Shown: positions 1-8,869 of the stretch, piece after piece
Numbering within the stretch: position 1 is the stretch's first letter
Layout of the letters: every line of letters starts with the position of its first letter
Assembly: GCF_041435055.1 (NCBI RefSeq)
Contig: NZ_CP108002.1
Coordinates: 5,580,001 to 5,644,000 of the forward strand
Length of the DNA: 64,000 nt
Source of the DNA: Streptomyces sp. NBC_00341
Lineage (GTDB): Bacteria > Actinomycetota > Actinomycetes > Streptomycetales > Streptomycetaceae
Reading direction: 5' to 3'
Position numbers and translations under genes: made by a program
The notes under the pieces: model-generated
Seen by the model: only the letters and a program-made list of their open reading frames with translations
Told to the model about the DNA's origin: nothing
The model's database searches: none

Positions 1-281
1 ACGAGTCGCTGCGCTGGCCGCTGCGCGACATCGGCAAGGTCACCACGGACGTCTGGCCGTCCATCCCCACCAGCGGCTTCAACATGCTCTGGCTGCTGGA
101 CCACCTGGACGTCAGCCCGCGACTGGACCTGATCGGCTTCGACTTCTACGAGAGCGGCGCCTACCGGCTGCCCGCCGCGATGAAGATGCCCATCACCTCC
201 GTGCACGAGTACACCAGCGAAAAGGCGTGGGTCATGGAACGGGCCCAGCGCGTCACCGATACGAGGATCTCACTGCGATGA
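1..281 (+). CDS. Sialyltransferase-like glycosyltransferase (GT29-like), C-terminal part
   Basis: The gene enters from the left edge and ends at the TGA at 279-281; the first full codon starts at base 3, leaving about 92 residues. The piece PTSGFNMLWLLDHL followed by IGFDFY and, later, a His-Glu pair (VHEYTSEK) resembles the C-terminal sialylmotifs of family GT29, which use CMP-sialic acid donors. The downstream neuA/neuB-like and polysialyltransferase-like genes support a role in moving a nonulosonate to a cell-surface glycan. The stop overlaps the start of the next gene in ATGA, so the two are translationally coupled. The family call rests on a short fragment and could be wrong. Confidence 0.55.
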   Translation, partial: ESLRWPLRDIGKVTTDVWPSIPTSGFNMLWLLDHLDVSPRLDLIGFDFYESGAYRLPAAMKMPITSVHEYTSEKAWVMERAQRVTDTRISLR

Positions 282-2617
282 CGACAACGCCCCCTGCCGG
301 AGCCCCCGTACAGCCCGCGCCCGCCAACGCGCTCACCGGCAAGCGCCGGGTCGCCTTCGCGAGCTTCGTGGACGAGAACTACCTGCCCGGCTTCCTCACC
401 CTGCTGCGCAGCCTCGCCCTGTCCAACCCCGGCGTCTGCGAGGACTTCATCGTCCTGCACGACGGACTGCGCCCCGCGTCCGTCGCCCGCATCCGGGAGC
501 TGCACCCGCGCGCCGACTTCCGCCGGGTCGACGCCGCGCACTACGACTCCTACGCCAAGGGCGACCAGGACAACTACCTGGTGCGCAAGGCCTACTTCAT
601 CCTGGACGTGTTCCGGGTGCGCGACTACGACACCGTGATCACCCTGGACACCGACATGGTGGTCCTCGGCGCGCTGGACGAACTTCTGCGGCTGCGCGAG
701 GGACTCGCGGCCGTTCCGCAGTTCTTCTACGGGCAGCACAAGCTCAACAGCGGGCTGCTGGTCATCCAGCGCGAGTACCTGAGCGACGCGTTCTGCGCCC
801 GGATCGACGAGACCGGCCGCTCGGGCGCGTACGAGCTGGACAAGCACGACCAGGGCATCCTGAACGCCGTGCTCGACGGTGACTTCGTGCAGCTCGACTC
901 CCGCTACAACTTCGTCAAGCGGCGGCTCTCCGGCGACCTACCGGTGCCCGACACCACCGCGATCCTGCACTTCACCGGCCGGCACAAGCCCTGGCAGGGC
1001 GGCGAGGCCGGGTACGGGCAGGCCGAGGACCGCTGGCGCGAGTTCGAGCTGTCCGACGCCGAGTTCCACGCCGCCTACCTCGCCCGGCCCGGCGCCAAGC
1101 ACCACGACCTGCTGGTGCACTACGGCACCCCGCACGTCCGCCGCACCGCGGACCCCGACAGCGCCCGCCGGGTCGCCACCGCGCACGTCGTCGCCGGTGA
1201 GTACCAGGAGGCGGCCGAACTCCTCGGCTCGGTCCGCATCCCCGTGGACGAGGCCTGGCCGCACGAGGTGCTCGGCCACGCGCTGATGAGCGTCTCCCGC
1301 TACGAGGAGGCCCGCGCCCAGCTCCTGCTGGCCGCCGCCGCCCCCAACCGGGCCGCGACCGCCTTCTCGCGGCTCGCCCAGATCGCCTGGATCCACGGCG
1401 ACGACACGAGCGCGGCGCGGTACGCCCTCGACGGGCTCGGCGTCGACCCCACCCACCGGGCGAACCGGCTGATGTACAAGCGCACCCGGGACGCCGAGGC
1501 CCCGGCGGAGGGGACGCCCGACGATCAACTGGCCCATGTCGCCTTCTACATGGACCGGCAGGGCAACGCCGGCGACAAGCTCCTCCCGGAAAGCGTCCGC
1601 CTCGCCTTCGGCCGCGACACCGGGCCGGCCCGCTGGCACTCCGTCCACGCCCACAGGCTGTTCGACGAGGCCGCGCTGGAACGCGTCAACGCCCGGCGCG
1701 GGCTGGTCATCGGCGGCGGCGGCCTGTTCATCCCGGACACCGCGCCGAACGGCAACAGCGGCTGGCAGTGGAACGTCCCCGACGCGTTGCTGGAGCGGAT
1801 CGACGTACCCGTCATGGTGTACGCGGTCGGCTTCAACGCCTTCGACGGCCAGGCGTACGGGCACGGCCGGGAGCGGTTCCTCTCCTCACTGCGCAAGCTG
1901 GTGGAGCGCTCCGCGTTCTTCGGGCTCCGCAACCACGGCTCGATCGCGAAGGTGCGCGAGCTGCTGCCCGCCTCGCTGCACGACAAGGTCCGCTTCCAGC
2001 CCTGCCCCACCACCGTCACCCGGCAGCTGGTGGACGGCTGGACCGACCCCGCCGAGCGCGAGAACACCGTGCTCATCAACGCCGCGTACGACCGCTCCGG
2101 GCTCCGCTTCGGCCACGACTACGGGCACTTCCTCGCCGAGATGGCCACCGCCGTGAAGGGGCTCGGCACGTACGCCGAGGTGAAGTGCGTCGCCCACTCG
2201 CTGGACGACGAGCGGATCGCGTTCGACCTGCGGCGCGAGCACGGCATCGCGCTGCCGGTGATCCCGATGTACGACTTCGGCAACGACGCGATCCGGGACA
2301 CCTACGCCCGGACGAAGCTGGTCATCGGGATGCGCGGGCACGCGGGCATGATCCCGTTCGGCTGCGGCACCCCGGTCATCAGCCTGATCTCGCACCCGAA
2401 GATGGCGTACTTCCTGGCCGACATCGAGCGGCCCGAGTGGGGCATCTCCGTCCACGACCGGCACCTCGGGGCGCGGCTGGTGGAGCGGGCGGCCGGGCTG
2501 CTGGACGACCACGCGGCGGCGGTGGCCGATGTGCACGGACGCCAGCAGGAACTGTGGAAGGTCACGGAGGCGAACGCCGCGGACCTCCAGCTGATCCAGG
2601 CGGGCGTGCGCGTCTGA
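278..2617 (+). CDS. Bifunctional glycosyltransferase (GT8-like) with polysaccharide pyruvyl transferase domain
   Basis: This 779-residue protein appears to have three parts. Residues about 20-270 look like a GT8 (glycogenin-like) glycosyltransferase with the metal-binding motif DTDMVV and a helical HFTGRHKPW segment near the end of the domain. Residues about 290-400 are helical and TPR-like. Residues about 420-770 match polysaccharide pyruvyl transferase: QGNAGDKLL, the glycine-rich VIGGGGLFI, and the C-terminal IGMRGHAGMIPFGCGTPV. Known relatives add a sugar and a ketal-linked pyruvate to surface polymers. The ATG at 278 overlaps the preceding stop (ATGA); a longer in-frame start at 227 would run through the upstream gene. 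Substrates cannot be read from sequence. Confidence 0.8.
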   Translation: MTTTPPAGAPVQPAPANALTGKRRVAFASFVDENYLPGFLTLLRSLALSNPGVCEDFIVLHDGLRPASVARIRELHPRADFRRVDAAHYDSYAKGDQDNYLVRKAYFILDVFRVRDYDTVITLDTDMVVLGALDELLRLREGLAAVPQFFYGQHKLNSGLLVIQREYLSDAFCARIDETGRSGAYELDKHDQGILNAVLDGDFVQLDSRYNFVKRRLSGDLPVPDTTAILHFTGRHKPWQGGEAGYGQAEDRWREFELSDAEFHAAYLARPGAKHHDLLVHYGTPHVRRTADPDSARRVATAHVVAGEYQEAAELLGSVRIPVDEAWPHEVLGHALMSVSRYEEARAQLLLAAAAPNRAATAFSRLAQIAWIHGDDTSAARYALDGLGVDPTHRANRLMYKRTRDAEAPAEGTPDDQLAHVAFYMDRQGNAGDKLLPESVRLAFGRDTGPARWHSVHAHRLFDEAALERVNARRGLVIGGGGLFIPDTAPNGNSGWQWNVPDALLERIDVPVMVYAVGFNAFDGQAYGHGRERFLSSLRKLVERSAFFGLRNHGSIAKVRELLPASLHDKVRFQPCPTTVTRQLVDGWTDPAERENTVLINAAYDRSGLRFGHDYGHFLAEMATAVKGLGTYAEVKCVAHSLDDERIAFDLRREHGIALPVIPMYDFGNDAIRDTYARTKLVIGMRGHAGMIPFGCGTPVISLISHPKMAYFLADIERPEWGISVHDRHLGARLVERAAGLLDDHAAAVADVHGRQQELWKVTEANAADLQLIQAGVRV

Positions 2618-2633
2618 CGCCACGACGGACGAA

Positions 2634-2669
2634 GGGGGGCAGGGGCGCCGGCCGGTGCCCCTGCCCCCC
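2634..2669. terminator. Bidirectional hairpin terminator
   Basis: Between two convergent genes, GGGGGGCAGGGGC (2634-2646) pairs perfectly with GCCCCTGCCCCCC (2657-2669) around a 10-base loop. There is no long T-run, as is common in Streptomyces. It can end both the pyruvyltransferase fusion gene and the polysialyltransferase-like gene. Confidence 0.7.
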
Positions 2670-2680
2670 TCACTTCGCTC

Positions 2681-4054
2681 CTACCGCTTGGCGCCCGGCC
2701 GCAGCGCCTTCGCGCGCCGCGCCACCCGGCGCACCGCCGCACTGCGCGGCAGGAACCCGAGCTGCTGCGGCACCCCGCCCGGCAGCGCGAGCGCGGTCAG
2801 CCGCCTGCGCTTGAAGTAGCGCCGGGTCGCGGCCGCCGGACGGGCGGCGAGATACCGCTCCGCGACCGGCCGGAGCCCCGGGTAGATCTTCGGCTGCATG
2901 GCGAAGCCGACCGCCCGCACCAGGTCGTTCAGCCCGTCCGGCGCCACCGCCGGACCGGCCGGGACCGGGGCGGGGTCCTCCAGGTCCGGCACCAGCGCGT
3001 CCACCAGGGTGACCGGGACCCGGTTGCTGTTCTCGAACGGCGTCAGCCGCTCCAGCAGGGTCTCCGTACCGACCCGGGCCACCGGCAGCCCGTAGAACGC
3101 GGACGCCGTGAGCAGCGCCGTCGAGAAGCAGCCGACGACCAGCGCGGGCCGCATCCGCCGGTACAGCACCTCGGCCAGGACCGGGGCGGTGAGCACCCCC
3201 GCGTCCAGCACGGTCAGCTCGGCGCCGAGCCTCGCAGCCTCCGCCTCCATGCCCCGCGACCACTGCGCCGGGGCCGTCGGATGCGGTTTGAACACCAGCC
3301 GGGAGTGGCCGAGCCGGACCGCGCCGCGCATCATCCGCAGATGCAGCTCCTCCTCCTCGGCCGCGCTGATCAGGCCGAGCGCGGAGAGGTACTGGCCGAG
3401 CAGCAGCGCGGGCGCCTCCACGGAGGGCACACCCGCCGCGACGTCCGGCGCGTCGCCCAGCTCGCCGAGCACCTTGAGGAACGCGTCGGTCGGCACGATC
3501 CCCGGCTCCACGCCGAACTCCGTCAGCAGCAGGGGCCGCAGCCCCGGCACCAGGTCGAGGTGGAGCAGCCGCCGCACCCGGGTGCCGACCAGCGGGTCGA
3601 TCTTGTTCCGGGTCGGTCCGTAGCTCATCAGCCCGTCCGCGTACACATCGACCGGTACGCCGGTGAAGATCTGGGCGACCGCCATGGCCGGGTCGACCTG
3701 GACCGACTCCACGGCGAGCTCGACGGCGTCGTCGCCCAGCCCCCAGGCGAGCCGCAGATGCCGTTCCCACAGCGGTACGTCGTCCGGGCGCGGCGACCAG
3801 GCGCCCGGGTGGTGCGGGGCGATCGTCGCGTTCCACGACACGACGTCGTCGAACCGGCCGCGCAGCACGTCGAACCCGGGCATCGCGTCGAGGGCGGTCG
3901 CCGTCTCCGGGATCGCCGCGTTGTTCGAGACGAGCAGGACGCGGCGCCCGGCGTCCTCGAAGAGCCCGGCGTCCAGGGCGGCGGCGAGCGTGGCCGTGCC
4001 GTAGAGGGTGGAGGCGAAGAAGATCTGCGTCGTACGTTCCCGGCTGCTGCTCAC
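2681..4054 (-). CDS. Polysialyltransferase-like glycosyltransferase (alpha-2,8-polyST family)
   Basis: The 457-residue protein has the two signatures of bacterial sialyl/polysialyltransferases of the GT-B type: an HP motif (FKPHPTAP) and, about 65 residues later, an SS-type motif (CFSTALLTASAFYG). These bind the CMP-nonulosonate donor in characterised relatives. The start is GTG at 4054, which overlaps the stop of the upstream GT2 gene as GTGA. A longer reading back to 4258 would overlap the neighbour by about 200 bases and lacks family similarity, so it was not used. The likely role is to polymerise or attach the nonulosonate made by the neuA/neuB-like genes; linkage and acceptor are unknown. 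Confidence 0.72.
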   Translation of the reverse strand: MSSSRERTTQIFFASTLYGTATLAAALDAGLFEDAGRRVLLVSNNAAIPETATALDAMPGFDVLRGRFDDVVSWNATIAPHHPGAWSPRPDDVPLWERHLRLAWGLGDDAVELAVESVQVDPAMAVAQIFTGVPVDVYADGLMSYGPTRNKIDPLVGTRVRRLLHLDLVPGLRPLLLTEFGVEPGIVPTDAFLKVLGELGDAPDVAAGVPSVEAPALLLGQYLSALGLISAAEEEELHLRMMRGAVRLGHSRLVFKPHPTAPAQWSRGMEAEAARLGAELTVLDAGVLTAPVLAEVLYRRMRPALVVGCFSTALLTASAFYGLPVARVGTETLLERLTPFENSNRVPVTLVDALVPDLEDPAPVPAGPAVAPDGLNDLVRAVGFAMQPKIYPGLRPVAERYLAARPAAATRRYFKRRRLTALALPGGVPQQLGFLPRSAAVRRVARRAKALRPGAKR

Positions 4055-5040
4055 GCGGCCGCCACCTCCTTCGCGGCGGACCGCCGCCGCAGCCGGCGCA
4101 GCAGGGTCGCCCGCTTGACGTCCATCGAGTCGATGGCCGCGTCCAGCACGTCCTGCGGCATTCGCCCCAGGGCGCCGGCGCTCATCGTTTTCAGGGCGCG
4201 CGCCACGGCGGGCTCGAACCTTTCGATCGAACCCATGTGATGGGAAATGATCGCGCAATAGTTGCGGACCGCTTTCGGCAGGAGTTCCACCGCGTCGCGG
4301 TCCGCCGCGGTTTCCCTTATGACCTGGTCGAACGAGCGAATGAAATCGAGCTGGCGCATGTCACCGATCTGGGTGAGCGACGAGGCGACGCCGCGTCGGT
4401 AGAAGATTCCGAGAAGTCCCAGCACCGCGAAGGAATCCGCTTCCCGGTGCAGCCGCCAGATCCACGGCCGGTCCTCCGCCGTGCGCAGCCCGTCCGTGAA
4501 GTGCAGCAGCCCCCGGTCCAGCAGCCTGCGGTGGTAGAGGCCCGCCCAGGCGTACGCGTAGTCGACCGAGGTGGAGCGCCCGGCGGGCAGGATCGCGTCC
4601 CTGGGCGCCATCACCTCGTTCCGGGGACCGTGCGGAACGCGCTGGACGGTACGGGTCCTGCCGTCGGCCTGGACATGGTCGGTGCGGACGAAGTCGCAGC
4701 CCAGCGCCTCGGTCCTGGCCAGCAGATCGGCGTAGAAACCGGGGGCCAGCCAGTCGTCCCCGTCCAGGAAGGCGAGGTACTCGCCGCGGGCCGCGTCCAG
4801 ACCGGTGTTCCGGGCGGTGGCCAGTCCGCCGTTCTGCTGGTGTCTGCGGACGACCACCCCCGGGATCTCCTCCTGCGCGCGGCGCAGCATGTCCGCGGTC
4901 CCGTCGGTCGAGCAGTCGTCGACGAGAATGAACTCGAAGTCCTCGCGGGCGTTCGCCCGCAGGCTTCTCAGGGTGTCGGGGGCGTATGTCTGCACGTTGT
5001 AGAACGGCACGATGACCGAGAGCTTAACCACCCGCGTCAC
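4051..5040 (-). CDS. Family 2 glycosyltransferase
   Basis: This is a GT-A glycosyltransferase of 329 residues with a typical N-terminus: SVIVPFYNV, then VDDCSTDGT and the DGDDWL (DxD) metal and donor-binding motif near residue 95. Residues 1-220 form the catalytic domain and the rest is a less conserved helical tail. It is first in a two-gene operon with the polysialyltransferase-like gene (GTGA overlap) and is divergent from the DUF6716/neuA/neuB operon. The last third (about 4190-4450) is clearly richer in A and T than its surroundings and uses codons rare in Streptomyces such as ATA and AGG, hinting at a recombinant origin for the C-terminal part. Confidence 0.85.
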   Translation of the reverse strand: MTRVVKLSVIVPFYNVQTYAPDTLRSLRANAREDFEFILVDDCSTDGTADMLRRAQEEIPGVVVRRHQQNGGLATARNTGLDAARGEYLAFLDGDDWLAPGFYADLLARTEALGCDFVRTDHVQADGRTRTVQRVPHGPRNEVMAPRDAILPAGRSTSVDYAYAWAGLYHRRLLDRGLLHFTDGLRTAEDRPWIWRLHREADSFAVLGLLGIFYRRGVASSLTQIGDMRQLDFIRSFDQVIRETAADRDAVELLPKAVRNYCAIISHHMGSIERFEPAVARALKTMSAGALGRMPQDVLDAAIDSMDVKRATLLRRLRRRSAAKEVAAA

Positions 5041-5251
5041 GCTAGTTCCGGGCCGCGCATTCGCCCTTTCGGCCGTACGGACGCGAGGTGAACGGCGCCC
5101 GTCGAAATGATGAACCGGTAAGCATCCGGGGACGCCTTTTTGGCCCGTTCGAGCACCCGAGCTGCGGGTTGGGCAAGCGTCGGCGGGCTGTTAACCCTTT
5201 GTTGCTGTCACGTTGGGCTGCTCACCCCCCGGCCTTCCTACCTTCTAGGAC
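5041..5251. promoter_or_regulatory. Divergent promoter region of the glycopolymer operons
   Basis: A 211-base non-coding gap separates the GT2 operon (left) from the DUF6716/neuA/neuB operon (right). It contains A/T-rich blocks typical of Streptomyces promoters around 5090-5120 and 5190-5220, so both operons probably start here. I see no clear operator palindrome. Confidence 0.5.
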
Positions 5252-6643
5252 GTGCCCCCCAGTAAAAGCAATTCGGCTTCGCCGGCAGAAATGGATTCCG
5301 CAGGAGCGCCGCCCCCGGTGCTCCGGGTCGCCGTGCTCGCGGACTCCGACACCCGATGGAAGTGGGGCGCGCTCACCGCGCGCCGGCTGACCTCGGGCGA
5401 CGGCCGCGCGGACGCGCCCCGGGCGGAGATCAGCGGACTGCTGCTGCGCGGCCGGGCCACCCCGACGCCCCGCCAGCTGGCCGAGGTCGGAGACGTCGGC
5501 ATCGACCCCGGCCGGGTCCGCGAGGTGACGGCCGCCGAGTTCCTGCACACCGTGCGGGACGAGGGCTACGACCTGGTGGTCCTCGCGCTGGTCGGTGGCG
5601 CCGTCCAGGCGATGCTGCACGGCCTCGCCGCACTCCGGACAGGACCCAGGCCCGTCGTCGTCACCGGCTATGTCGGCGTCGTCTACGAGAAGCTCGCGGA
5701 CGGGCTGCTGCTGCGGCACGGCGCCGACATCGTCCTCGCCAACTCCCGCCACGACGCGGAGCGTTTCCGCGCGGTGTACGAGGGAGTGGGCGCCGACGCC
5801 TCGGCCGTCACGGAGGCCGCCCTGCCCTTCCTCGGCGGCGAGCCGCACCGCGCGGAACCGGGCCGCGACACCGTCGTGTTCGCCGCCCAGCCCTCCGTAC
5901 CGGCCTCCCGCGCCGACCGTACGTACCTGCTGCGCAGGCTCGTCGAGCACGCCAGGCTGCACCCGAAGCGCGAGGTGCTCCTCAAGCTGCGCTCCAAGCC
6001 CGGCGAGCACACCACGCACATCGAGGAACTCCCCTACCAACGGCTCGCGGAGAAGCTGCCCGGCGGACTCCCGCCCAACTTCCGCCTGGTGTACGGCCAC
6101 ATGGGCGAGGTACTGGACCGCACCGACCTGCTGGTCACCGTCTCCTCGACCGCCGCCCTGGAATCCCTGCACCGGCGCATCCCCACCGCCGTCCTCACCG
6201 ACCTCGGGGTGCGCGAGACCCTCGGCAACCACCACTTCATCGGCTCCGGCCTGCTCACCTCCTGGAACCACCTGGACGGCGGCGCCCACCCGGAACCCGA
6301 CGCCGCATGGCTGTCCGGCCAGGGCGTCGCGGCCGACGGCGGCTACGGGAGCGCCTACGACACCGCACGGGCCCGGGTCACCGCCCTGCTCGCGAAGCGG
6401 GACCGGCTGCCCGCCCTCACGCCCTACTACACGCCCGCCACCGCCCCCGGCTACCTCCCCGGCATCCTCGCCCGCCACCACCTGGCCCCCGACGGCCACC
6501 CGCTGCCGGGCGCCACCGCGACCGGCGAGCGCGGCCGGGTCAGGGGAGCGGTGCGCGAGGCGGTGCGGGACGCCGCCCGGGGCGCCTACCGGCACGGCGT
6601 CCAGCGGGTCGCCCCGGTCGTCCGACGGCTGGGCGAGCTGTGA
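5252..6643 (+). CDS. DUF6716-like putative glycosyltransferase
   Basis: A 463-residue protein that I recognise as similar to the putative glycosyltransferases (DUF6716) found beside neuA/neuB-like genes in Streptomyces. Visible features are an N-terminal Rossmann-like start (LRVAVLADSDTRWKWG), a central VTGYVGVVYEK segment and a conserved VTVSSTAALESLHRRIPTAV block near residue 300, which resembles the donor-binding region of GT-B enzymes. GTG at 5252 has AGGA only one base upstream, too close to be ideal; ATG at 5291 is an alternative. It is first in an operon with the cytidylyltransferase and synthase genes. Acceptor and donor are unknown. Confidence 0.65.
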   Translation: MPPSKSNSASPAEMDSAGAPPPVLRVAVLADSDTRWKWGALTARRLTSGDGRADAPRAEISGLLLRGRATPTPRQLAEVGDVGIDPGRVREVTAAEFLHTVRDEGYDLVVLALVGGAVQAMLHGLAALRTGPRPVVVTGYVGVVYEKLADGLLLRHGADIVLANSRHDAERFRAVYEGVGADASAVTEAALPFLGGEPHRAEPGRDTVVFAAQPSVPASRADRTYLLRRLVEHARLHPKREVLLKLRSKPGEHTTHIEELPYQRLAEKLPGGLPPNFRLVYGHMGEVLDRTDLLVTVSSTAALESLHRRIPTAVLTDLGVRETLGNHHFIGSGLLTSWNHLDGGAHPEPDAAWLSGQGVAADGGYGSAYDTARARVTALLAKRDRLPALTPYYTPATAPGYLPGILARHHLAPDGHPLPGATATGERGRVRGAVREAVRDAARGAYRHGVQRVAPVVRRLGEL

Positions 6644-6675
6644 ACACCACCACCACGACACCCACTGGAGCAGCG

Positions 6676-7908
6676 ATGACGCAGCCCACCGCACGGCCCA
6701 CCGTGCTCGCGGTGATCCCCGCCCGCGGCGGATCCAAGGGCGTACCCGCCAAGAACCTCGCCCAGGTCGGCGGCGTACCGCTGGTCGTCCGCGCGGTCCG
6801 CGCCTGCCTGGCCTCGGCCGAGGTGACGGACGTCGTCGTGACGACCGACGCCCCGGCCGTCGCAGAGGCCGCCCGCGCCGCCGCCGAAGCGCTCGGCGAG
6901 GCCGCACGGCTGCACTGCGTACAGCGCCCCGAGGCCATCGCCGGGGACACCGCGACCAGCGAGGCCGCCGTGCTGCACGCGATGGACGACTACGAGACCG
7001 CGTACGACCGCAGCGTGGACGTCGTCCTCCTCGTCCAGTGCACCAGCCCCTTCGTCGCCCGCGAGGACATCGACGGCGTCGCCGCCGCCGTCGCCCGCGA
7101 AGGCGCCGACACGGCCGTCACCGTCGCCCCGTTCCACGGTTTCCTGTGGCGCGACGGCAGCGCGGTCGAGGACCACAACTACGGCGTCAACCACGACAAG
7201 TCGGTCCGCCCCCGCCGCCAGGACCGCCCCGAGGACCTCCTCGAAACCGGCGCCGCCTACGCGATGGACGCGGCCGGCTTCCGCACCCACCGCCACCGCT
7301 TCTTCGGCCACACCGCGCTGGTGCGCACCGACCCGGCCCGCGTCCTGGAGATCGACGACCCGCACGACCTGGCCCGCGCCCGCGCCCTGGCCCCGCTCCT
7401 GGACGTCGCCCCGCTCCCCACCCGCGACGACATCGACGCGGTCGTCCTCGACTTCGACGGCACCCAGACCGACGACCGGGTCCTCATCGACGCCGACGGA
7501 CGCGAAACGGTCGCCGTCCACCGGGGCGACGGACTCGGCATCGCCGCACTCCGCAAGGCCGGAGTGCCACTGCTGATCCTCTCCACGGAACAGAACCCGG
7601 TCGTCGCCGCCCGCGCCCACAAGCTCCGCGTCCCCGTCCTGCACGGCATCGACCGCAAGGACCTCGCGCTCAAGCAGTGGTGCGACGAGCAGTCCATCGC
7701 CCCCGAACGCGTCCTGTACGTCGGCAACGACGTCAACGACCTCCCCTGCTTCGCCCTCGCCGGCTGGCCCGTCGCCGTCGCGAGCGCCCACGACTCGGTA
7801 CGCGCCGCGGCGCGCGCCGTGACGACCACCCCCGGCGGCTCCGGCGCCATCCGCGAGATCGCGGCCTGGCTGCTCGGCCCCACCCTCACCACCACCCCCA
7901 CCAAGTAG
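6676..7908 (+). CDS. neuA: CMP-nonulosonate synthetase (NeuA-like) fused to HAD phosphatase
   Basis: Two domains make up this 410-residue protein. Residues about 8-235 are an acylneuraminate cytidylyltransferase with the signature IPARGGSKGVPAKNL, the CTSP segment and later EIDDPHD. Residues about 253-398 are a KdsC-type HAD phosphatase with the nucleophile motif LDFDGTQTDD and the acidic VGNDVNDLP motif. NeuA enzymes activate a nonulosonate with CTP; the HAD part could remove the 9-phosphate made by a phosphate-dependent synthase, so two steps may be fused. ATG 6676 has GGAG at 6667-6670; a GTG at 6640 overlapping the previous stop is possible but less well placed. It is co-transcribed with neuB. 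Confidence 0.85.
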   Translation: MTQPTARPTVLAVIPARGGSKGVPAKNLAQVGGVPLVVRAVRACLASAEVTDVVVTTDAPAVAEAARAAAEALGEAARLHCVQRPEAIAGDTATSEAAVLHAMDDYETAYDRSVDVVLLVQCTSPFVAREDIDGVAAAVAREGADTAVTVAPFHGFLWRDGSAVEDHNYGVNHDKSVRPRRQDRPEDLLETGAAYAMDAAGFRTHRHRFFGHTALVRTDPARVLEIDDPHDLARARALAPLLDVAPLPTRDDIDAVVLDFDGTQTDDRVLIDADGRETVAVHRGDGLGIAALRKAGVPLLILSTEQNPVVAARAHKLRVPVLHGIDRKDLALKQWCDEQSIAPERVLYVGNDVNDLPCFALAGWPVAVASAHDSVRAAARAVTTTPGGSGAIREIAAWLLGPTLTTTPTK

Positions 7909-7922
7909 CTAAGGAACGCACC

Positions 7923-8858
7923 ATGAGCACCTCCCGACTGCGCACCCTCGGCACCCGCACCGCGGGCCCCGGCAACCCCGTCTACATCACGGGCGAGATC
8001 GGTATCAACCACAACGGCGACCTCGACAACGCCCTCGCGCTGATCGACGTGGCGGCGGAGGCCGGCTGCGACGCCGTCAAGTTCCAGAAGCGCACCCCGG
8101 AGATCTGCACCCCGCGCGACCAGTGGGACATCGAGCGCGACACCCCCTGGGGCCGGATGACGTACATCGACTACCGCCACCGCGTCGAGTTCGGCGAGAC
8201 CGAGTACCGCGCCATCTCCGAGCACTGCGCCGAGCGCGGCATCGACTGGTTCGCCTCCCCGTGGGACACCGAGGCCGTCACCTTCCTGGAGAAGTTCGAC
8301 GTCCCCGCCCACAAGGTGGCCTCCGCCTCCCTCACCGACGACGAGCTGCTGCGCTCGCTGCGCGCCACCGGCCGCACGGTGATCCTCTCCACCGGCATGT
8401 CGACCCCGCGCCAGATCCGGCACGCGGTCGAGGTGCTCGGCTCCGACAACATCCTTCTCTGCCACGCCACTTCGACGTACCCGGCGAAGGCGGAGGAGCT
8501 CAACCTGCGGGTCATCAACACCCTCCAGCAGGAGTACCCCAACGTCCCGATCGGCTACAGCGGCCACGAGACGGGCCTGCAGACCACGCTGGCCGCCGTC
8601 GCGCTCGGCGCCGCGTTCGTCGAGCGCCACATCACCCTCGACCGCGCCATGTGGGGCTCCGACCAGGCCGCCTCCGTCGAGCCGCAGGGCCTGTCCCGCC
8701 TGGTCCGCGACATCCGCACCATCGAGGCCTCCCTCGGCGACGGCGTCAAGAAGGTGTACGAGTCCGAGCTCGGCCCGATGAAGAAGCTCCGCCGGGTCCC
8801 GGGCGTCGTCGCGGAGAGCGGTGAGACGGCCCAGGCCGCCGAGCCGCTCACGGTCTGA
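7923..8858 (+). CDS. neuB: Nonulosonate synthase (NeuB-like), without SAF domain
   Basis: The protein matches the TIM-barrel part of sialic acid synthases: GEIGINHNGDLDNAL near the N-terminus, AVKFQKRTPE, a WFASPWD segment, KVASASLTD, LSTGMST and GYSGHETG. NeuB condenses phosphoenolpyruvate with a hexose-type acceptor (ManNAc, or mannose or its phosphate for Kdn). At 311 residues it stops soon after the barrel, so it lacks the C-terminal antifreeze-like SAF domain present in most NeuB proteins of about 350 residues. A good ribosome site (AAGGAA, 7911-7916) precedes ATG 7923. No epimerase or N-acetyl-sugar gene is visible, which fits a Kdn-type product, but this is inference. Confidence 0.85.
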   Translation: MSTSRLRTLGTRTAGPGNPVYITGEIGINHNGDLDNALALIDVAAEAGCDAVKFQKRTPEICTPRDQWDIERDTPWGRMTYIDYRHRVEFGETEYRAISEHCAERGIDWFASPWDTEAVTFLEKFDVPAHKVASASLTDDELLRSLRATGRTVILSTGMSTPRQIRHAVEVLGSDNILLCHATSTYPAKAEELNLRVINTLQQEYPNVPIGYSGHETGLQTTLAAVALGAAFVERHITLDRAMWGSDQAASVEPQGLSRLVRDIRTIEASLGDGVKKVYESELGPMKKLRRVPGVVAESGETAQAAEPLTV

Positions 8859-8869
8859 CGGGCCGACCG

